Counted from the first letter of the stretch, positions 11,037-22,316 are shown. The stretch is DNA of 64,000 nucleotides from Trifolium pratense (GCF_020283565.1 NC_060060.1:63163257-63227256); one strand, 5' to 3'. The notes: generated from the letters alone by a model not told the origin. Made by a program: numbers and translations.

Positions 11037-11329
11037 TTAAGGTGTTAATCAACTTAATAAAGAAGGATATTAGAATTATATTATTCTAATAAAGACGTAT
11101 ATTAAGGTATAGTGTTATCTTAATAAAGAAGTAATGTTGGATAGTGTTCCACATTAGTAAAGGAAGAGCTTAATGCTAATTAAAATGATTGTGAGTGAAT
11201 TCATGAAAAACATATACATGCATTCATGAATATATGTGATATTGGATATTCCAATAAAGAAGGATATCGGATTATATTTACCCGATAAAGAAGGATATTA
11301 GAGGTGAGATACTCTAATAAAGAAGATGG
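11037..11329 (+). repeat. Tandem stem-loop array in LTR B (also 26103-26395)
   Basis: Successive short inverted repeats are separated by the linker TAAAGAAGGATA or a close variant. Stem arms in order: TTAAG/CTTAA (11037-11057), TTAGAAT/ATTCTAA (11070-11089), TTAAGGTA/TATCTTAA (11102-11123), a bulged AATGTGGA/TCCACATT type (about 11133-11155), then after a degenerate stretch TTGGA/TCCAA (11242-11254), TCGGAT/ATCCGA (11267-11285, one mismatch in this copy) and TTAGAG/CTCTAA (11298-11317). Arm sequences change between units but stay complementary. Confidence 0.85.
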
Positions 11330-12173
11330 TACCACATGCATTAGAGGTGTCTAGAGGACATAGCATGAATGTGAAGCATTAGATTGCATTAGGGATTATG
11401 TGTGCATTTTATGATAAATAATGTTTGACATGTACTTGGTAAATGTTGATTGTTAATCCGTATGTGAGGAGCAGAGTCCGTCATGACTATAAAATGAACA
11501 ACGCAGGGTCCGTCATGACCATAATCTGAACCGTGTATTTGTGGTGTTAGATTACATTAGGAACTTTATGTGTATTCCTATTTGTAATTGAGTTATATGT
11601 ATTTGTTGATGTTTTGGTATTGTCCGAGACGACGTGAAACTATATGTTTGGTGTATTTTGTGGATGATTGATTAGGTGATAAATGAAGTATATGCATGAT
11701 ATATGAATATGCATGAATGATGGTGGTGTATATGTATAATGTATGATTATGCATGTTTTTATGAAGAAGTGTTTAAGTACCATTTACTTACACTTGTATA
11801 TTTTGAGTATGTTATCTAACTCTCTTTTATGTGTTATGTGCTGGACCGTTGGGGGTCCAGATTTACAGGTTTTGTGGTATTCGATGTCGAGTCGTCGATG
11901 AAGCTCCGCTCTGATTGTGACACGGGAAAGGGTTGTATTTAGACTATAGGGTCTTTATGACTTTCGATATTTATTTGTAAAACTATACATTTTGAGAAAT
12001 GATTATTTTGTATAAACACTGTTTTTACTAATTAATTACATTAGTATTATTTTGATAGAGGAGTGTAATACTCGAACCAATATTCAATAAATTAAATGTG
12101 ATTTTCCGTTGCGTATTTTGAAAAAGATTTTACTAAAGGTAGAAATATATAAATAATGGGTTTGGGTGTTACA

Positions 12174-13209
12174 ATTGGTATCAGAGCCCCGTTGTCTTCG
12201 GACTGTGTGGGTTATGTGTCGATCAGAGCAGGTCTGTGCAGTCAGACCAAGTGAGTATTGTGTGTCAATCGTGTTGGTCTAACAATTTTGTTGTGTTTGT
12301 TTTGTGAAATCACTTATATTGTTCATATAGGAACTATGAGTGATGTGAATTGGATTAAATTATTCGTTCTTTTTGTGAGTAATGGTGTGAGTGCTATACC
12401 CCTATGTTCATAATAGTTATATATGCGTAGAGTTTAACCTTTTTGTAGTTTAAACTTGATGGATTGATGCTTATTTGCTAATTGTTGATGATCCGGCATG
12501 ATGTAAAACTGCATGTGACGATCCGGCATGATATAAAACTGCATGTGGTGATGATTTGAAATAATTTTAAGAACTAATATTATTTCTCGAAGATTTTGAT
12601 GAAAATATAGAGTTATTTTCTTTTGGGTGAGTGAAAATTAATTTTCAAAATGGTGAGAAGAGTAGGATATTAATGTGTCCTAGTATGTGTTTGTTATATG
12701 TTTGTTTATAACATGTGCTAGATGATTACTAGGCATTTGAATTGCTATGCATTTTATGAGTAAAAACATGAAGATCTCATAATTCTATGTTGTAATTGTG
12801 ATGCATGATTCTAATTGTGCTTTCAAGTCTATAATGATGTTATATGCTTGATGTTTTGGATTTTGTGGATTAGTGAGTCGAAAAAAACGAGAGTTTAGTG
12901 AGCGTAAGTTCAAAACCGTAGCAGAGCACCCAGATTTTTGGATGTGCTCGCTAGGCGAAGAATGAACCTCGCTGAGTCTCGCTAAGTCTTGCTATATCCT
13001 GTGAATGTTTTTGACTTGTCTCGCCGGGAACTCGCTAGCTTTTGCTAAGCGAGGGAGCCAGACAAGAATTTTATTTTTGTTGATGTCGTGTCCTAAGTTG
13101 ATTGAATGTGAGTTTCTTGTCTTCTTGTGTTTGTTAGGACTAGAATAAATGTGAATATGGATTATTGCGTTGCAATGTTCATTTTTCTTGTGTTGTTTTA
13201 ATTTCCTAA
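12174..13209 (+). other. Element B interior, left part (non-coding)
   Basis: No ORF. It holds the PBS, then a duplicated block GATCCGGCATGATRTAAAAC (12489 and 12519), and a cluster of GCTCGCTAGGCGAAG-like inverted repeats (about 12945-13055). It ends with the target CCTAA (13205-13209) duplicated by insertion of C. Confidence 0.85.
12176..12187 (+). other. Primer binding site of B (initiator Met tRNA type)
   Basis: TGGTATCAGAGC, two bases after the LTR end, is complementary to the 3' end of plant initiator Met tRNA, the usual primer for this group. Confidence 0.9.
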
Positions 13210-15521
13210 TGTAACGACCCGTTTTTCGTATTCGTATATTTTATTAAATGTATTTTATTTATTAATTGGCTTTTATTATTTTAGTGAGCGACGAATAATT
13301 ATTTAGCCGATCGTAAGTTATTAGGCGCGAGAACCTTGTTTTGGGCTTAAAGGGGGCGTGAGAGGCATGGGCCTAAGCTATTTGGGCTTGGTTCATGACA
13401 TGAGAAGTAGTATAAGTAGCAAGTCAAACATAGGAATAGTATCATAAATTCATTTCTTGAGTTTGAGTGAGTAGAAGCAAGATAGAGCAAGAGCTAGGGT
13501 TTTGGCTAAGAGAAAGCTTGAGCAAGAGAAGGCTTGGATCATCATCTTTGCTTAAGGTAAGAGATTAGAATTCATGATTCTTGAGTGACAAGGAGGGGGG
13601 AGATTGTCTATGTCTCCGTTCCCGAACTCTCCCACTCAATTTCTTTTAGACTTTTGATAAGCTTTTGTATGTGAGTATGATGTTCTTCATCATCACTTTG
13701 TATGTGTTAATCACTAGCTTGATTCCATGATGAATATGTATGTGTTTGGATCATTTTTGGAAAGTTTATGAAAGTTGCTTAAAACCCAAGAAATTGGCTT
13801 GATTTTGATTATTTGAGGTATTTGGATGTTTGGAAGGGATGATTAATGTTCCTTGATACCATATATGTTTGGAATGGCTGTTTATATGAATTTATAACAT
13901 GTTTGGATGAATTTTTGAGTTGATTTGATGTTAAACCGCCTTAGATAACTCAAGAACAGATTTTCTTTCTGGTGTAGTTCGCTTAGCGAACAGTAGCTCG
14001 CTACAGCGAATAAGCTCGCTACAAGCTCGGTACCTGTTCGCCATGTACCTGTAATCCTCTGATGTAGTTCGCTACAGCGAAAGGAGATTCGCTTAGCGAA
14101 TAAGTTCGCTACCTGTTCGCTATGGATTCGCTTAGCGAACAGTACTGAACCTGCAACTTTTGTTATTGTTTATAAGTGTGATTAGGCACTTGTATCATGG
14201 TTTAAGAGTATCCTTACATGATTGTTGATACATGTTGATACTGTTAATGCTTATTGTTAATCGTTATATGAATGATAAACGTGTATGCAATAAGTTGTAG
14301 CTTAATGTGAGCAATGTATATGTTTTAGCATTAATTTGCAATGATAAGAGAATGATGTATGTTTTATGACATAAGTGTAAATGAAACCTAGTGTGTATAA
14401 AAATGAGTATGCAGATAATTATCATGTGAATAATTATGAATTGAGTGATAGGATATTGTGTTATCCTAATGTGTTAGATGTTGGAATTGTGTTTCCGCAT
14501 CAGTGAATGAATAGCTTCGAGCTAGATAGCGTCATGTATTTGATGTGTTTAAAAGTAATCATGCATTCATGATTGTATGTGAACATTGGAAACTTGGGTT
14601 CCAATAACGAAAATGGATTATGTGTCCATAATGAAGCCGAGGATCGGATTAGATGAATCCATGAGTCCAGAGCTGCTATCCAACAGGATATAAAACTGTT
14701 TTGGCTTATCCAAGGGAGATAAGATGGTTCGGTAAGTTCCGACATATCCAGCATGATATAAAACTGTTCTTGGTCCACCGTTGGTGAGACATCTTGGTAC
14801 CACATGCATTTAGTTATGTCTAGGGATGGCATGACAGTGAATTAATTGGCATTAGATACCTTAGGGTAAATGCGCATCTATTTGATAAATGGTAAGTGAC
14901 ATTATTTGGTCGAATGGTGTTGAACCTTATTAATTGATAATTGTTTAGTGCGATGTTTGACGTGAGTTAGAATATGTATGATGTAGTTCGAAAGTGTAAG
15001 GTCTTTCTTATGCTCGTATGATATGCGATTATGTTTTCTAACTCTCTGCTTTGTGTTATTTGCTGGACCTTTGGGGGTTCAGATATTCAGGCTGAGGATT
15101 GTGCCGACGTTTAGACTGCGGTATTAGCTGGGTGTTGAAGATACCTTTTGGTGAGGAGACTTAGCATAGATTACTCCTCTTAGTACTAGCTTTGACTAGA
15201 GTTTGTAAATAGTGAATGCTCTGGTAATGTAACATCGAGTCGGGGTTACGCTTGGCTTTCATCGTATATCGGTGTTACCTTTTTGATATGCTAGTTCTTG
15301 TATAAGTGACATCCTTAGGGATGAGTATGGCTTATGTATATATATATGTATATATATGCATGCTTGGTTTGATTGGAATCCGCTGTTGCTTTTCATGTTA
15401 AATTTCATGATGCTCTGTGTGTATGCTTGTGTTTTAATTACCGCGTGGCACTCTGCCTTTACACTTGTTGAAAAGTTTTTAAAATTACGTTTTTAAGGGT
15501 AGTATGGGTTAGGGTGTTACA
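13210..15521 (+). mobile_element. Element C 5' LTR
   Basis: 2312 bp. It carries GGGCC motifs (13363-13390), a TATA-like TATAAGTAG (about 13401), a leader with CTAGGGTTTT, a splice donor at 13557, a GGGGGAGAT hairpin after it, a cluster of TTCGCTTAGCGAA-type palindromes (13978-14145), stem-loops (14449-14629) and two TCCAxCAxGATATAAAACTG blocks (14678 and 14747). Confidence 0.95.
13363..13556 (+). promoter_or_regulatory. Putative LTR C promoter and transcribed leader
   Basis: CATGGGCCTAAGC and TTTGGGCTTGG lie upstream of a TATA-like TATAAGTAG. About 110 bases later the leader contains AGCTAGGGTTTTGGC, which resembles the telo-box seen with site II motifs in highly expressed plant genes. The leader ends at the AAG|GTAAGAG donor. 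The promoter assignment is an inference from motif order and from conservation in B and D. Confidence 0.5.
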
Positions 15522-15639
15522 ATAGTGGTATCAGAGCAGGTCGGTTCGTGTGAACCAATTAGGACTTTTCTTTTCCCCGTATGAGCATGTGTAGGGAACA
15601 CTGTTAGTACTTTCTAACGTCTAGTTGTGATTCGTTCAG
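13557..15639 (+). other. Predicted leader intron of element C
   Basis: The donor AAG|GTAAGA is at 13556/13557. A branch-point-like TTTCTAACG lies near 15611-15618, and the acceptor TTCGTTCAG|G ends at 15639, about 23 bases after the branch A and 5 bases before the gag ATG. Splicing would remove most of the LTR, the stem-loops and the PBS, leaving a short leader joined to gag. Unspliced RNA would be the genomic form. Predicted from sequence only. Confidence 0.55.
15526..15537 (+). other. Primer binding site of C (initiator Met tRNA type)
   Basis: TGGTATCAGAGC begins about five bases after the LTR end and is complementary to the plant initiator Met tRNA 3' end. Confidence 0.92.
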
Positions 15640-15644
15640 GAATC

Positions 15645-18600
15645 ATGGCTGCTGCGAGAACGAATGCTCAGATTGCGGAAGCTTTGGCCGCACTCACCAA
15701 CATTGTGGTTAGAGATCATCAACCTGGAAGAGAGGTAGAGATGAGGTTGGAAAGGTTCATGAAGCAGAAACCGCCAACATTTACCGGAGGTTACAACCCG
15801 GATGGAGCTCACAAGTGGCTGGAGGAACTTGAAATAATTTTTGAAGCAATGGATTGTTCCGAGGAAGGGAAGACAACCCTTGGGACATATGTGTTGCGTG
15901 AGGAAGCGAATGTGTGGTGGAAGAATGCCAAGTTGAGGCTAGCACCCGGTGGTATGGCTATACCATGGGCAATGTTTAAAAGAGAATTTTTGGTTAAGTA
16001 TTTTCCTGTGGATGTGAAGAATAAGAAAGTGGTGGAATTCATGGAGTTGAAACAGGGAAATATGACGGTAGCTGACTATGCCGTCAAGTTCGAGACTTTG
16101 TGTGCGTTTAGCCCGCATTATAACACTTTGGAAGCGGAGAACGACAAGTGTGTGAAGTTTGAAAGTGGTCTACGTCCAGACATTAAGCATATGATTGGAT
16201 TTTCACAGATAAGGGATTTTGCGACCCTTGTGAACAAGAGTAGGATTTGTGATGAAGATGGTAGAGCCAAGGTGAACTACTACAAGGCTGCGAATGACCG
16301 AAAAGGGAAAGGACAAGAGCGCGGAAAACCTTATGATAACCGCGGTAGGGGTAATACAAGTGGTGGTAAGAAGCCGGTGAATGGAAGTTGTTACAACTGT
16401 GGAGAAAGGGGTCATATGTCTTATGATTGCCCTAAGAAAGGAGATAGGTGTAAGAATTGTGGAAAGCTGGGCCACAAGACCGAGGTTTGTAGGACAAAGG
16501 TGGTGTGTTTCAACTGTGGTGAAGAAGGCCACAAGAGTCCGACTTGTAAGAAACCCAAGAAGGTGATGGGCAAGGTGTTTGCTTTGAGTGGAGAGGATGC
16601 TAGCCTTGAGGACAATCTCATTAGAGGTACGTGTTTCATCTATGACACTCCTTTAATTGCGATTATAGATACGGGAGCGACGCATTCTTTTATTTCTTTG
16701 GATTGTGCGAAGCGTCTTAGTATTCCTTTAACGGATATGATGGGTAGGATGGAAATAGAAACTCCTGCTAATGGTTCAGTGATTACCCGACAAGTATGTC
16801 GTAACTGCCCCGTAACCATTTTTGGTAGGCACTTTGGTATGGATTTAGTGTGTATTCCACTTAGTGGTATGGATGTGATTTTTGGTATGAATTGGTTAAT
16901 CTTCAACCGGATTCATATCAACTGTCGTGAGAAGGCCGTTGTTTTTCCGAAGCCGGGGGAGAACTTGCATTTGATGAGCGGGAAGGAAGTATCGGAAGCG
17001 TTGAAAGAACATGCCGAGATGTTCATGATGTTTGCATCATTGAAACTCGAAGAAGGGGTTAAGATAGAAGAGTTGCCGATCGTTTGTGAATTCCCAGATG
17101 TGTTTCCGGATGATATATCTGACGTGCCTCCAAAGCGAGAGGTAGAGTTTTCTATCGACCTAGTACCTGGAACTAGTCCGATATCGATGGCGCCGTATCG
17201 AATGTCAGCGTCTGAGTTGAATGAGTTGAAGAAGCAACTTGAAGAGCTGCTTGAGAAGAGGTTTGTTCGACCGAGTGTTTCGCCATGGGGAGCGCCGGTA
17301 TTACTTGTGAAGAAGAAAGACGGAAGCATGAGATTATGTATAGACTATCGTCAGTTGAACAAAGTGACGATCAAGAATAAATATCCACTTCCGAGGATAG
17401 ATGATTTGATGGATCAACTAGTTGGAGCTTGCGTGTTTAGTAAGATCGATTTGAGATCTGGATACCATCAGATTAGAGTAAAGACGGAAGACATACCTAA
17501 GACTGCATTTAGGACGAGGTATGGGCACTACGAGTATTCAGTTATGCCGTTTGGTGTGACCAATGCACCCGGAGTTTTCATGGAGTATATGAACCGAATT
17601 TTCCATTCATTTTTGGATAGATTCGTGGTGGTGTTCATCGACGACATTTTGATTTACTCAAAATCCGAGGAAGAGCACGAAGAGCACTTGAGGATTGTTT
17701 TGCAAGTCTTGAAGGAGAAGAAGTTGTATGCCAAGTTGTCAAAGTGTGAATTTTGGATGAAAGAGGTGAGTTTCCTAGGGCATATAATTTCAAGTGGAGG
17801 AATCGCGGTAGATCCTGCGAAGGTTGACGCTGTGTCACAGTGGGGAACGCCGGAATCTGTTTCAGAGATTAGAAGTTTTCTTGGTTTGGCCGGTTACTAT
17901 AGAAGATTCATCGAAGGTTTTTCGAAGTTGGCTTTACCGTTAACCAAGTTGACGAGGAAGGATCAAGCGTTCGTTTGGGACGGTAATTGTGAGGAGAGCT
18001 TCCAAGAGCTCAAGAGAAGATTGACTACTGCACCTGTGTTGATTTTACCTGATGCCAAAGAGTCGTTCGTCGTGTATTGCGATGCTTCGAAGTTAGGACT
18101 TGGCGGAGTGCTTATGCAAGGGGGTAACGTGGTAGCATATGCTTCAAGGCAACTGAAGGTTCACGAGAGGAACTATCCAACGCATGATTTGGAGTTAGCC
18201 GCAGTGGTGTTTGCTTTGAAAGTGTGGAGACACTACTTGTATGGATCAAGGTTTGAAGTGTTTAGTGATCACAAGAGTCTGAGATACTTATTCGACCAGA
18301 AGGAGTTGAATATGAGGCAACGAAGATGGCTCGAATTCTTAAAGGACTACGATTTTGAATTGAGTTATCACCCTGGAAAAGCCAATGTGGTGGCCGATGC
18401 ATTAAGTAGGAAAACTTTGCATATGTCATCATTGATGGTGAGAGAGTTGGAGTTGATTGAAGAATTCCGAGACTTGAGTCTTGTGTGTGAGGTTACTTCT
18501 TCAAGTGTGAAGCTTGGAATGTTAAGATTGACGAATCCTTTTCTCGAAGATATTAAAGAACGTCAGAAATCGGATAAGAGATTGATGGAGAAGATGGTAC

Positions 18601-20009
18601 TCATTAATGAAGGCAAGGAGACCAATATCAGGATTGACGAAAGTGGAGTCATGAGATTTCACGGAAGAATTTGTGTACCGGATGTACCCGAATTAAAGAG
18701 AATGATCATGGAAGAAGGTCACAGAAGTGGTTTGAGTATTCATCCTGGAGTAACCAAGATGTATCAGGATTTGAGGAAGTTGTTTTGGTGGCCGGGAATG
18801 AAGAGGCAAATTTCTGAATTTGTTTATTCATGCTTAACTTGTCAGAAATCGAAGATTGAACATCAGAAGCCGTTTGGTTTGTTGCAACCAATGTTTATAC
18901 CCGAATGGAAATGGGATAGCATTGCAATGGATTTTGTGGGAGGTTTACCGAAGACCAAGAAAAGTAACGAGGTGATTTGGGTAGTGGTAGATCGTCTGAC
19001 GAAGTGTGCTCACTTCATTGCTATCAGGAAAGGTACTTTGGTGCCTAAGTTGGCCGAGATTTATGTGGAGCAGATTGTGAAGCTACATGGTATTCCAACA
19101 AGTATTATTTCGGATAGAGATCCGAGATTTACTTCTAGATTTTGGGAAAGCTTGCAAGAAGCTTTAGGAACGAAGTTAAGGTTGAGTTCAGCGTATCATC
19201 CTCAGACAGATGGTCAGTCGGAGAGGACGATACAATCCTTAGAGGATTTGTTGAGGGCTTGTGTTTTGGAGCAAAACGTGAATTGGGATTCTTGTTTGCC
19301 GTTGGTAGAGTTTACATACAACAACAGTTACCATTCTAGTATCGGAATGGCACCGTTTGAGGCTTTGTATGGGAGAAGGTGTAGGACACCTCTGTGTTGG
19401 TATGAAAATGGAGAAGGTGCAATTCTTGGACCAGAGATTGTACAAGAAACAACAGAGAAGATTCGGATGATTCGTGAGAAGATGAAAGCGTCTCAGAGTC
19501 GACAGAAGAGTTATCATGATAAGAGGAGGAAGGACATTGAATTCCAAGAGGGGGATCATGTATTCCTACGAGTTAAATCGACTACGGGAGTAGGACGTGC
19601 GTTGAAGTCAAGGAAGTTGACGTCGAGGTTTATTGGACCGTTTGAGATTTTGAAGCGAGTTGGGAAAGTTGCGTATAGGATTGCATTACCGCCATCATTG
19701 GCGAATTTGCACGATGTTTTCCATGTATCACAGTTGCGCAAGTATGTGTCTGATCCGACACACGTGATTGAATCGGACGATGTTCAAGTGAGGGATGACT
19801 TGACCATCGAGACTGTGCCTTTGAGAATCGAAGGGAGAGAAGTGAAGAGGTTGAGAAACAAAGAGATTGCATCCGTGAAAGTCGTGTGGGGAGGACCGGC
19901 TGGTGAGAATGCGACGTGGGAGTTGGAAAGCAAGATGAGAGATTCTTATCCCGATCTATTTCTAGGTAATTTCGAGGGCGAAATTCTTTTAAGGGGGGTA
20001 GGATTGTAA
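15645..20009 (+). CDS. Gag-Pol polyprotein of Tekay chromovirus C (intact)
   Basis: Single ORF of 1454 aa from ATG 15645. The frame is open from 15627, but the ATG follows the predicted splice acceptor, so I prefer it. Residue numbers count from 15627. Order: gag capsid (about 60-210), three tandem CCHC zinc knuckles (255-307), aspartic protease with IDTGATHSF (Asp348), reverse transcriptase with FIDDIL (Asp672/673), RNase H (DAS, then the [12 protein letters not shown] region), integrase with an HHCC zinc domain and a D-D35-E triad (Asp1102, Asp1163, Glu1199, 35 residues apart), and a C-terminal chromodomain ending [16 protein letters not shown]. Every motif I checked is intact. The three zinc knuckles are more than the one usual for this lineage. 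The RT motif reads NAPGVF where NAPAVF is common. In other elements the chromodomain directs integration to chromatin. Gag and Pol are one frame, so the Gag excess must come from processing or an unknown route. Confidence 0.97.
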   Translation: MAAARTNAQIAEALAALTNIVVRDHQPGREVEMRLERFMKQKPPTFTGGYNPDGAHKWLEELEIIFEAMDCSEEGKTTLGTYVLREEANVWWKNAKLRLAPGGMAIPWAMFKREFLVKYFPVDVKNKKVVEFMELKQGNMTVADYAVKFETLCAFSPHYNTLEAENDKCVKFESGLRPDIKHMIGFSQIRDFATLVNKSRICDEDGRAKVNYYKAANDRKGKGQERGKPYDNRGRGNTSGGKKPVNGSCYNCGERGHMSYDCPKKGDRCKNCGKLGHKTEVCRTKVVCFNCGEEGHKSPTCKKPKKVMGKVFALSGEDASLEDNLIRGTCFIYDTPLIAIIDTGATHSFISLDCAKRLSIPLTDMMGRMEIETPANGSVITRQVCRNCPVTIFGRHFGMDLVCIPLSGMDVIFGMNWLIFNRIHINCREKAVVFPKPGENLHLMSGKEVSEALKEHAEMFMMFASLKLEEGVKIEELPIVCEFPDVFPDDISDVPPKREVEFSIDLVPGTSPISMAPYRMSASELNELKKQLEELLEKRFVRPSVSPWGAPVLLVKKKDGSMRLCIDYRQLNKVTIKNKYPLPRIDDLMDQLVGACVFSKIDLRSGYHQIRVKTEDIPKTAFRTRYGHYEYSVMPFGVTNAPGVFMEYMNRIFHSFLDRFVVVFIDDILIYSKSEEEHEEHLRIVLQVLKEKKLYAKLSKCEFWMKEVSFLGHIISSGGIAVDPAKVDAVSQWGTPESVSEIRSFLGLAGYYRRFIEGFSKLALPLTKLTRKDQAFVWDGNCEESFQELKRRLTTAPVLILPDAKESFVVYCDASKLGLGGVLMQGGNVVAYASRQLKVHERNYPTHDLELAAVVFALKVWRHYLYGSRFEVFSDHKSLRYLFDQKELNMRQRRWLEFLKDYDFELSYHPGKANVVADALSRKTLHMSSLMVRELELIEEFRDLSLVCEVTSSSVKLGMLRLTNPFLEDIKERQKSDKRLMEKMVLINEGKETNIRIDESGVMRFHGRICVPDVPELKRMIMEEGHRSGLSIHPGVTKMYQDLRKLFWWPGMKRQISEFVYSCLTCQKSKIEHQKPFGLLQPMFIPEWKWDSIAMDFVGGLPKTKKSNEVIWVVVDRLTKCAHFIAIRKGTLVPKLAEIYVEQIVKLHGIPTSIISDRDPRFTSRFWESLQEALGTKLRLSSAYHPQTDGQSERTIQSLEDLLRACVLEQNVNWDSCLPLVEFTYNNSYHSSIGMAPFEALYGRRCRTPLCWYENGEGAILGPEIVQETTEKIRMIREKMKASQSRQKSYHDKRRKDIEFQEGDHVFLRVKSTTGVGRALKSRKLTSRFIGPFEILKRVGKVAYRIALPPSLANLHDVFHVSQLRKYVSDPTHVIESDDVQVRDDLTIETVPLRIEGREVKRLRNKEIASVKVVWGGPAGENATWELESKMRDSYPDLFLGNFEGEILLRGVGL
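19991..20004 (+). other. Polypurine tract of C
   Basis: AAGGGGGGTAGGAT ends directly before the 3' LTR and overlaps the final codons and stop of the ORF. It primes plus-strand synthesis. Confidence 0.88.
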
Positions 20010-22316
20010 CGACCCGTTTTTCGTATTCGTATATTTTATTAAATGTATTTTATTTATTAATTGGCTTTTATTATTTTAGTGAGCGACGAATAATTATTTA
20101 GCCGATCGTAAGTTATTAGGCGCGAGAACCTTGTTTTGGGCTTAAAGGGGGCGTGAGAGGCATGGGCCTAAGCTATTTGGGCTTGGTTCATGACATGAGA
20201 AGTAGTATAAGTAGCAAGTCAAACATAGGAATAGTATCATAAATTCATTTCTTGAGTTTGAGTGAGTAGAAGCAAGATAGAGCAAGAGCTAGGGTTTTGG
20301 CTAAGAGAAAGCTTGAGCAAGAGAAGGCTTGGATCATCATCTTTGCTTAAGGTAAGAGATTAGAATTCATGATTCTTGAGTGACAAGGAGGGGGGAGATT
20401 GTCTATGTCTCCGTTCCCGAACTCTCCCACTCAATTTCTTTTAGACTTTTGATAAGCTTTTGTATGTGAGTATGATGTTCTTCATCATCACTTTGTATGT
20501 GTTAATCACTAGCTTGATTCCATGATGAATATGTATGTGTTTGGATCATTTTTGGAAAGTTTATGAAAGTTGCTTAAAACCCAAGAAATTGGCTTGATTT
20601 TGATTATTTGAGGTATTTGGATGTTTGGAAGGGATGATTAATGTTCCTTGATACCATATATGTTTGGAATGGCTGTTTATATGAATTTATAACATGTTTG
20701 GATGAATTTTTGAGTTGATTTGATGTTAAACCGCCTTAGATAACTCAAGAACAGATTTTCTTTCTGGTGTAGTTCGCTTAGCGAACAGTAGCTCGCTACA
20801 GCGAATAAGCTCGCTACAAGCTCGCTACCTGTTCGCCATGTACCTGTAATCCTCTGATGTAGTTCGCTACAGCGAAAGGAGATTCGCTTAGCGAATAAGT
20901 TCGCTACCTGTTCGCTATGGATTCGCTTAGCGAACAGTACTGAACCTGCAACTTTTGTTATTGTTTATAAGTGTGATTAGGCACTTGTATCATGGTTTAA
21001 GAGTATCCTTACATGATTGTTGATACATGTTGATACTGTTAATGCTTATTGTTAATCGTTATATGAATGATAAACGTGTATGCAATAAGTTGTAGCTTAA
21101 TGTGAGCAATGTATATGTTTTAGCATTAATTTGCAATGATAAGAGAATGATGTATGTTTTATGACATAAGTGTAAATGAAACCTAGTGTGTATAAAAATG
21201 AGTATGCAGATAATTATCATGTGAATAATTATGAATTGAGTGATAGGATATTGTGTTATCCTAATGTGTTAGATGTTGGAATTGTGTTTCCGCATCAGTG
21301 AATGAATAGCTTCGAGCTAGATAGCGTCATGTATTTGATGTGTTTAAAAGTAATCATGCATTCATGATTGTATGTGAACATTGGAAACTTGGGTTCCAAT
21401 AACGAAAATGGATTATGTGTCCATAATGAAGCCGAGGATCGGATTAGATGAATCCATGAGTCCAGAGCTGCTATCCAACAGGATATAAAACTGTTTTGGC
21501 TTATCCAAGGGAGATAAGATGGTTCGGTAAGTTCCGACATATCCAGCATGATATAAAACTGTTCTTGGTCCACCGTTGGTGAGACATCTTGGTACCACAT
21601 GCATTTAGTTATGTCTAGGGATGGCATGACAGTGAATTAATTGGCATTAGATACCTTAGGGTAAATGCGCATCTATTTGATAAATGGTAAGTGACATTAT
21701 TTGGTCGAATGGTGTTGAACCTTATTAATTGATAATTGTTTAGTGCGATGTTTGACGTGAGTTAGAATATGTATGATGTAGTTCGAAAGTGTAAGGTCTT
21801 TCTTATGCTCGTATGATATGCGATTATGTTTTCTAACTCTCTGCTTTGTGTTATTTGCTGGACCTTTGGGGGTTCAGATATTCAGGCTGAGGATTGTGCC
21901 GACGTTTAGACTGCGGTATTAGCTGGGTGTTGAAGATACCTTTTGGTGAGGAGACTTAGCATAGATTACTCCTCTTAGTACTAGCTTTGACTAGAGTTTG
22001 TAAATAGTGAATGCTCTGGTAATGTAACATCGAGTCGGGGTTACGCTTGGCTTTCATCGTATATCGGTGTTACCTTTTTGATATGCTAGTTCTTGTATAA
22101 GTGACATCCTTAGGGATGAGTATGGCTTATGTATATATATATGTATATATATGCATGCTTGGTTTGATTGGAATCCGCTGTTGCTTTTCATGTTAAATTT
22201 CATGATGCTCTGTGTGTATGCTTGTGTTTTAATTACCGCGTGGCACTCTGCCTTTACACTTGTTGAAAAGTTTTTAAAATTACGTTTTTAAGGGTAGTAT
22301 GGGTTAGGGTGTTACA
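20005..22316 (+). mobile_element. Element C 3' LTR
   Basis: 2312 bp, same length as the 5' copy with one difference noticed. It is followed by the TSD copy CCTAA at 22317-22321. The minus-strand ORFs of 110 and 63 aa here and at 14500 are LTR shadows. Confidence 0.95.

Larger units (their letters stand above)
9796..12173 (+). mobile_element. Element B 5' LTR
   Basis: A 2378-bp LTR, TG...CA. It contains, in order: GGGCC-rich promoter motifs (9935-9971), a splice donor (10130), a conserved hairpin just after it (about 10170-10205), a cluster of CCGCCCCAGGCG-type short inverted repeats (10790-10866), the stem-loop array (11037-11329) and a duplicated TCCGTCATGAC/TATAAAA block (11474-11530). The short ORFs within it are not genes. 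Confidence 0.95.
13210..22316 (+). mobile_element. Element C: complete Tekay/Del-type chromovirus
   Basis: 9107 bp, TGTAACGACCC to GTGTTACA, TSD CCTAA (13205-13209 and 22317-22321). Both LTRs are 2312 bp. The one difference I found is G/C in 'AAGCTCGSTACC' at about 14031 versus 20826. PBS, intact gag-pol ORF and polypurine tract are all present. The order protease-RT-RNase H-integrase-chromodomain makes it a chromovirus, and the C-terminal pattern [13 protein letters not shown] fits the Tekay lineage. Every visible part needed for autonomous transposition is intact. Confidence 0.96.

Noticed and set aside
11037..11329. CRISPR-like array
   Set aside because: The constant linker with variable segments looks superficially similar, but the variable parts are self-complementary hairpins within a plant LTR.
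14500..14832. 110-aa minus-strand ORF in LTR C (and its copy at 21295)
   Set aside because: LTR shadow duplicated with the LTR; no domain and antisense to the element.
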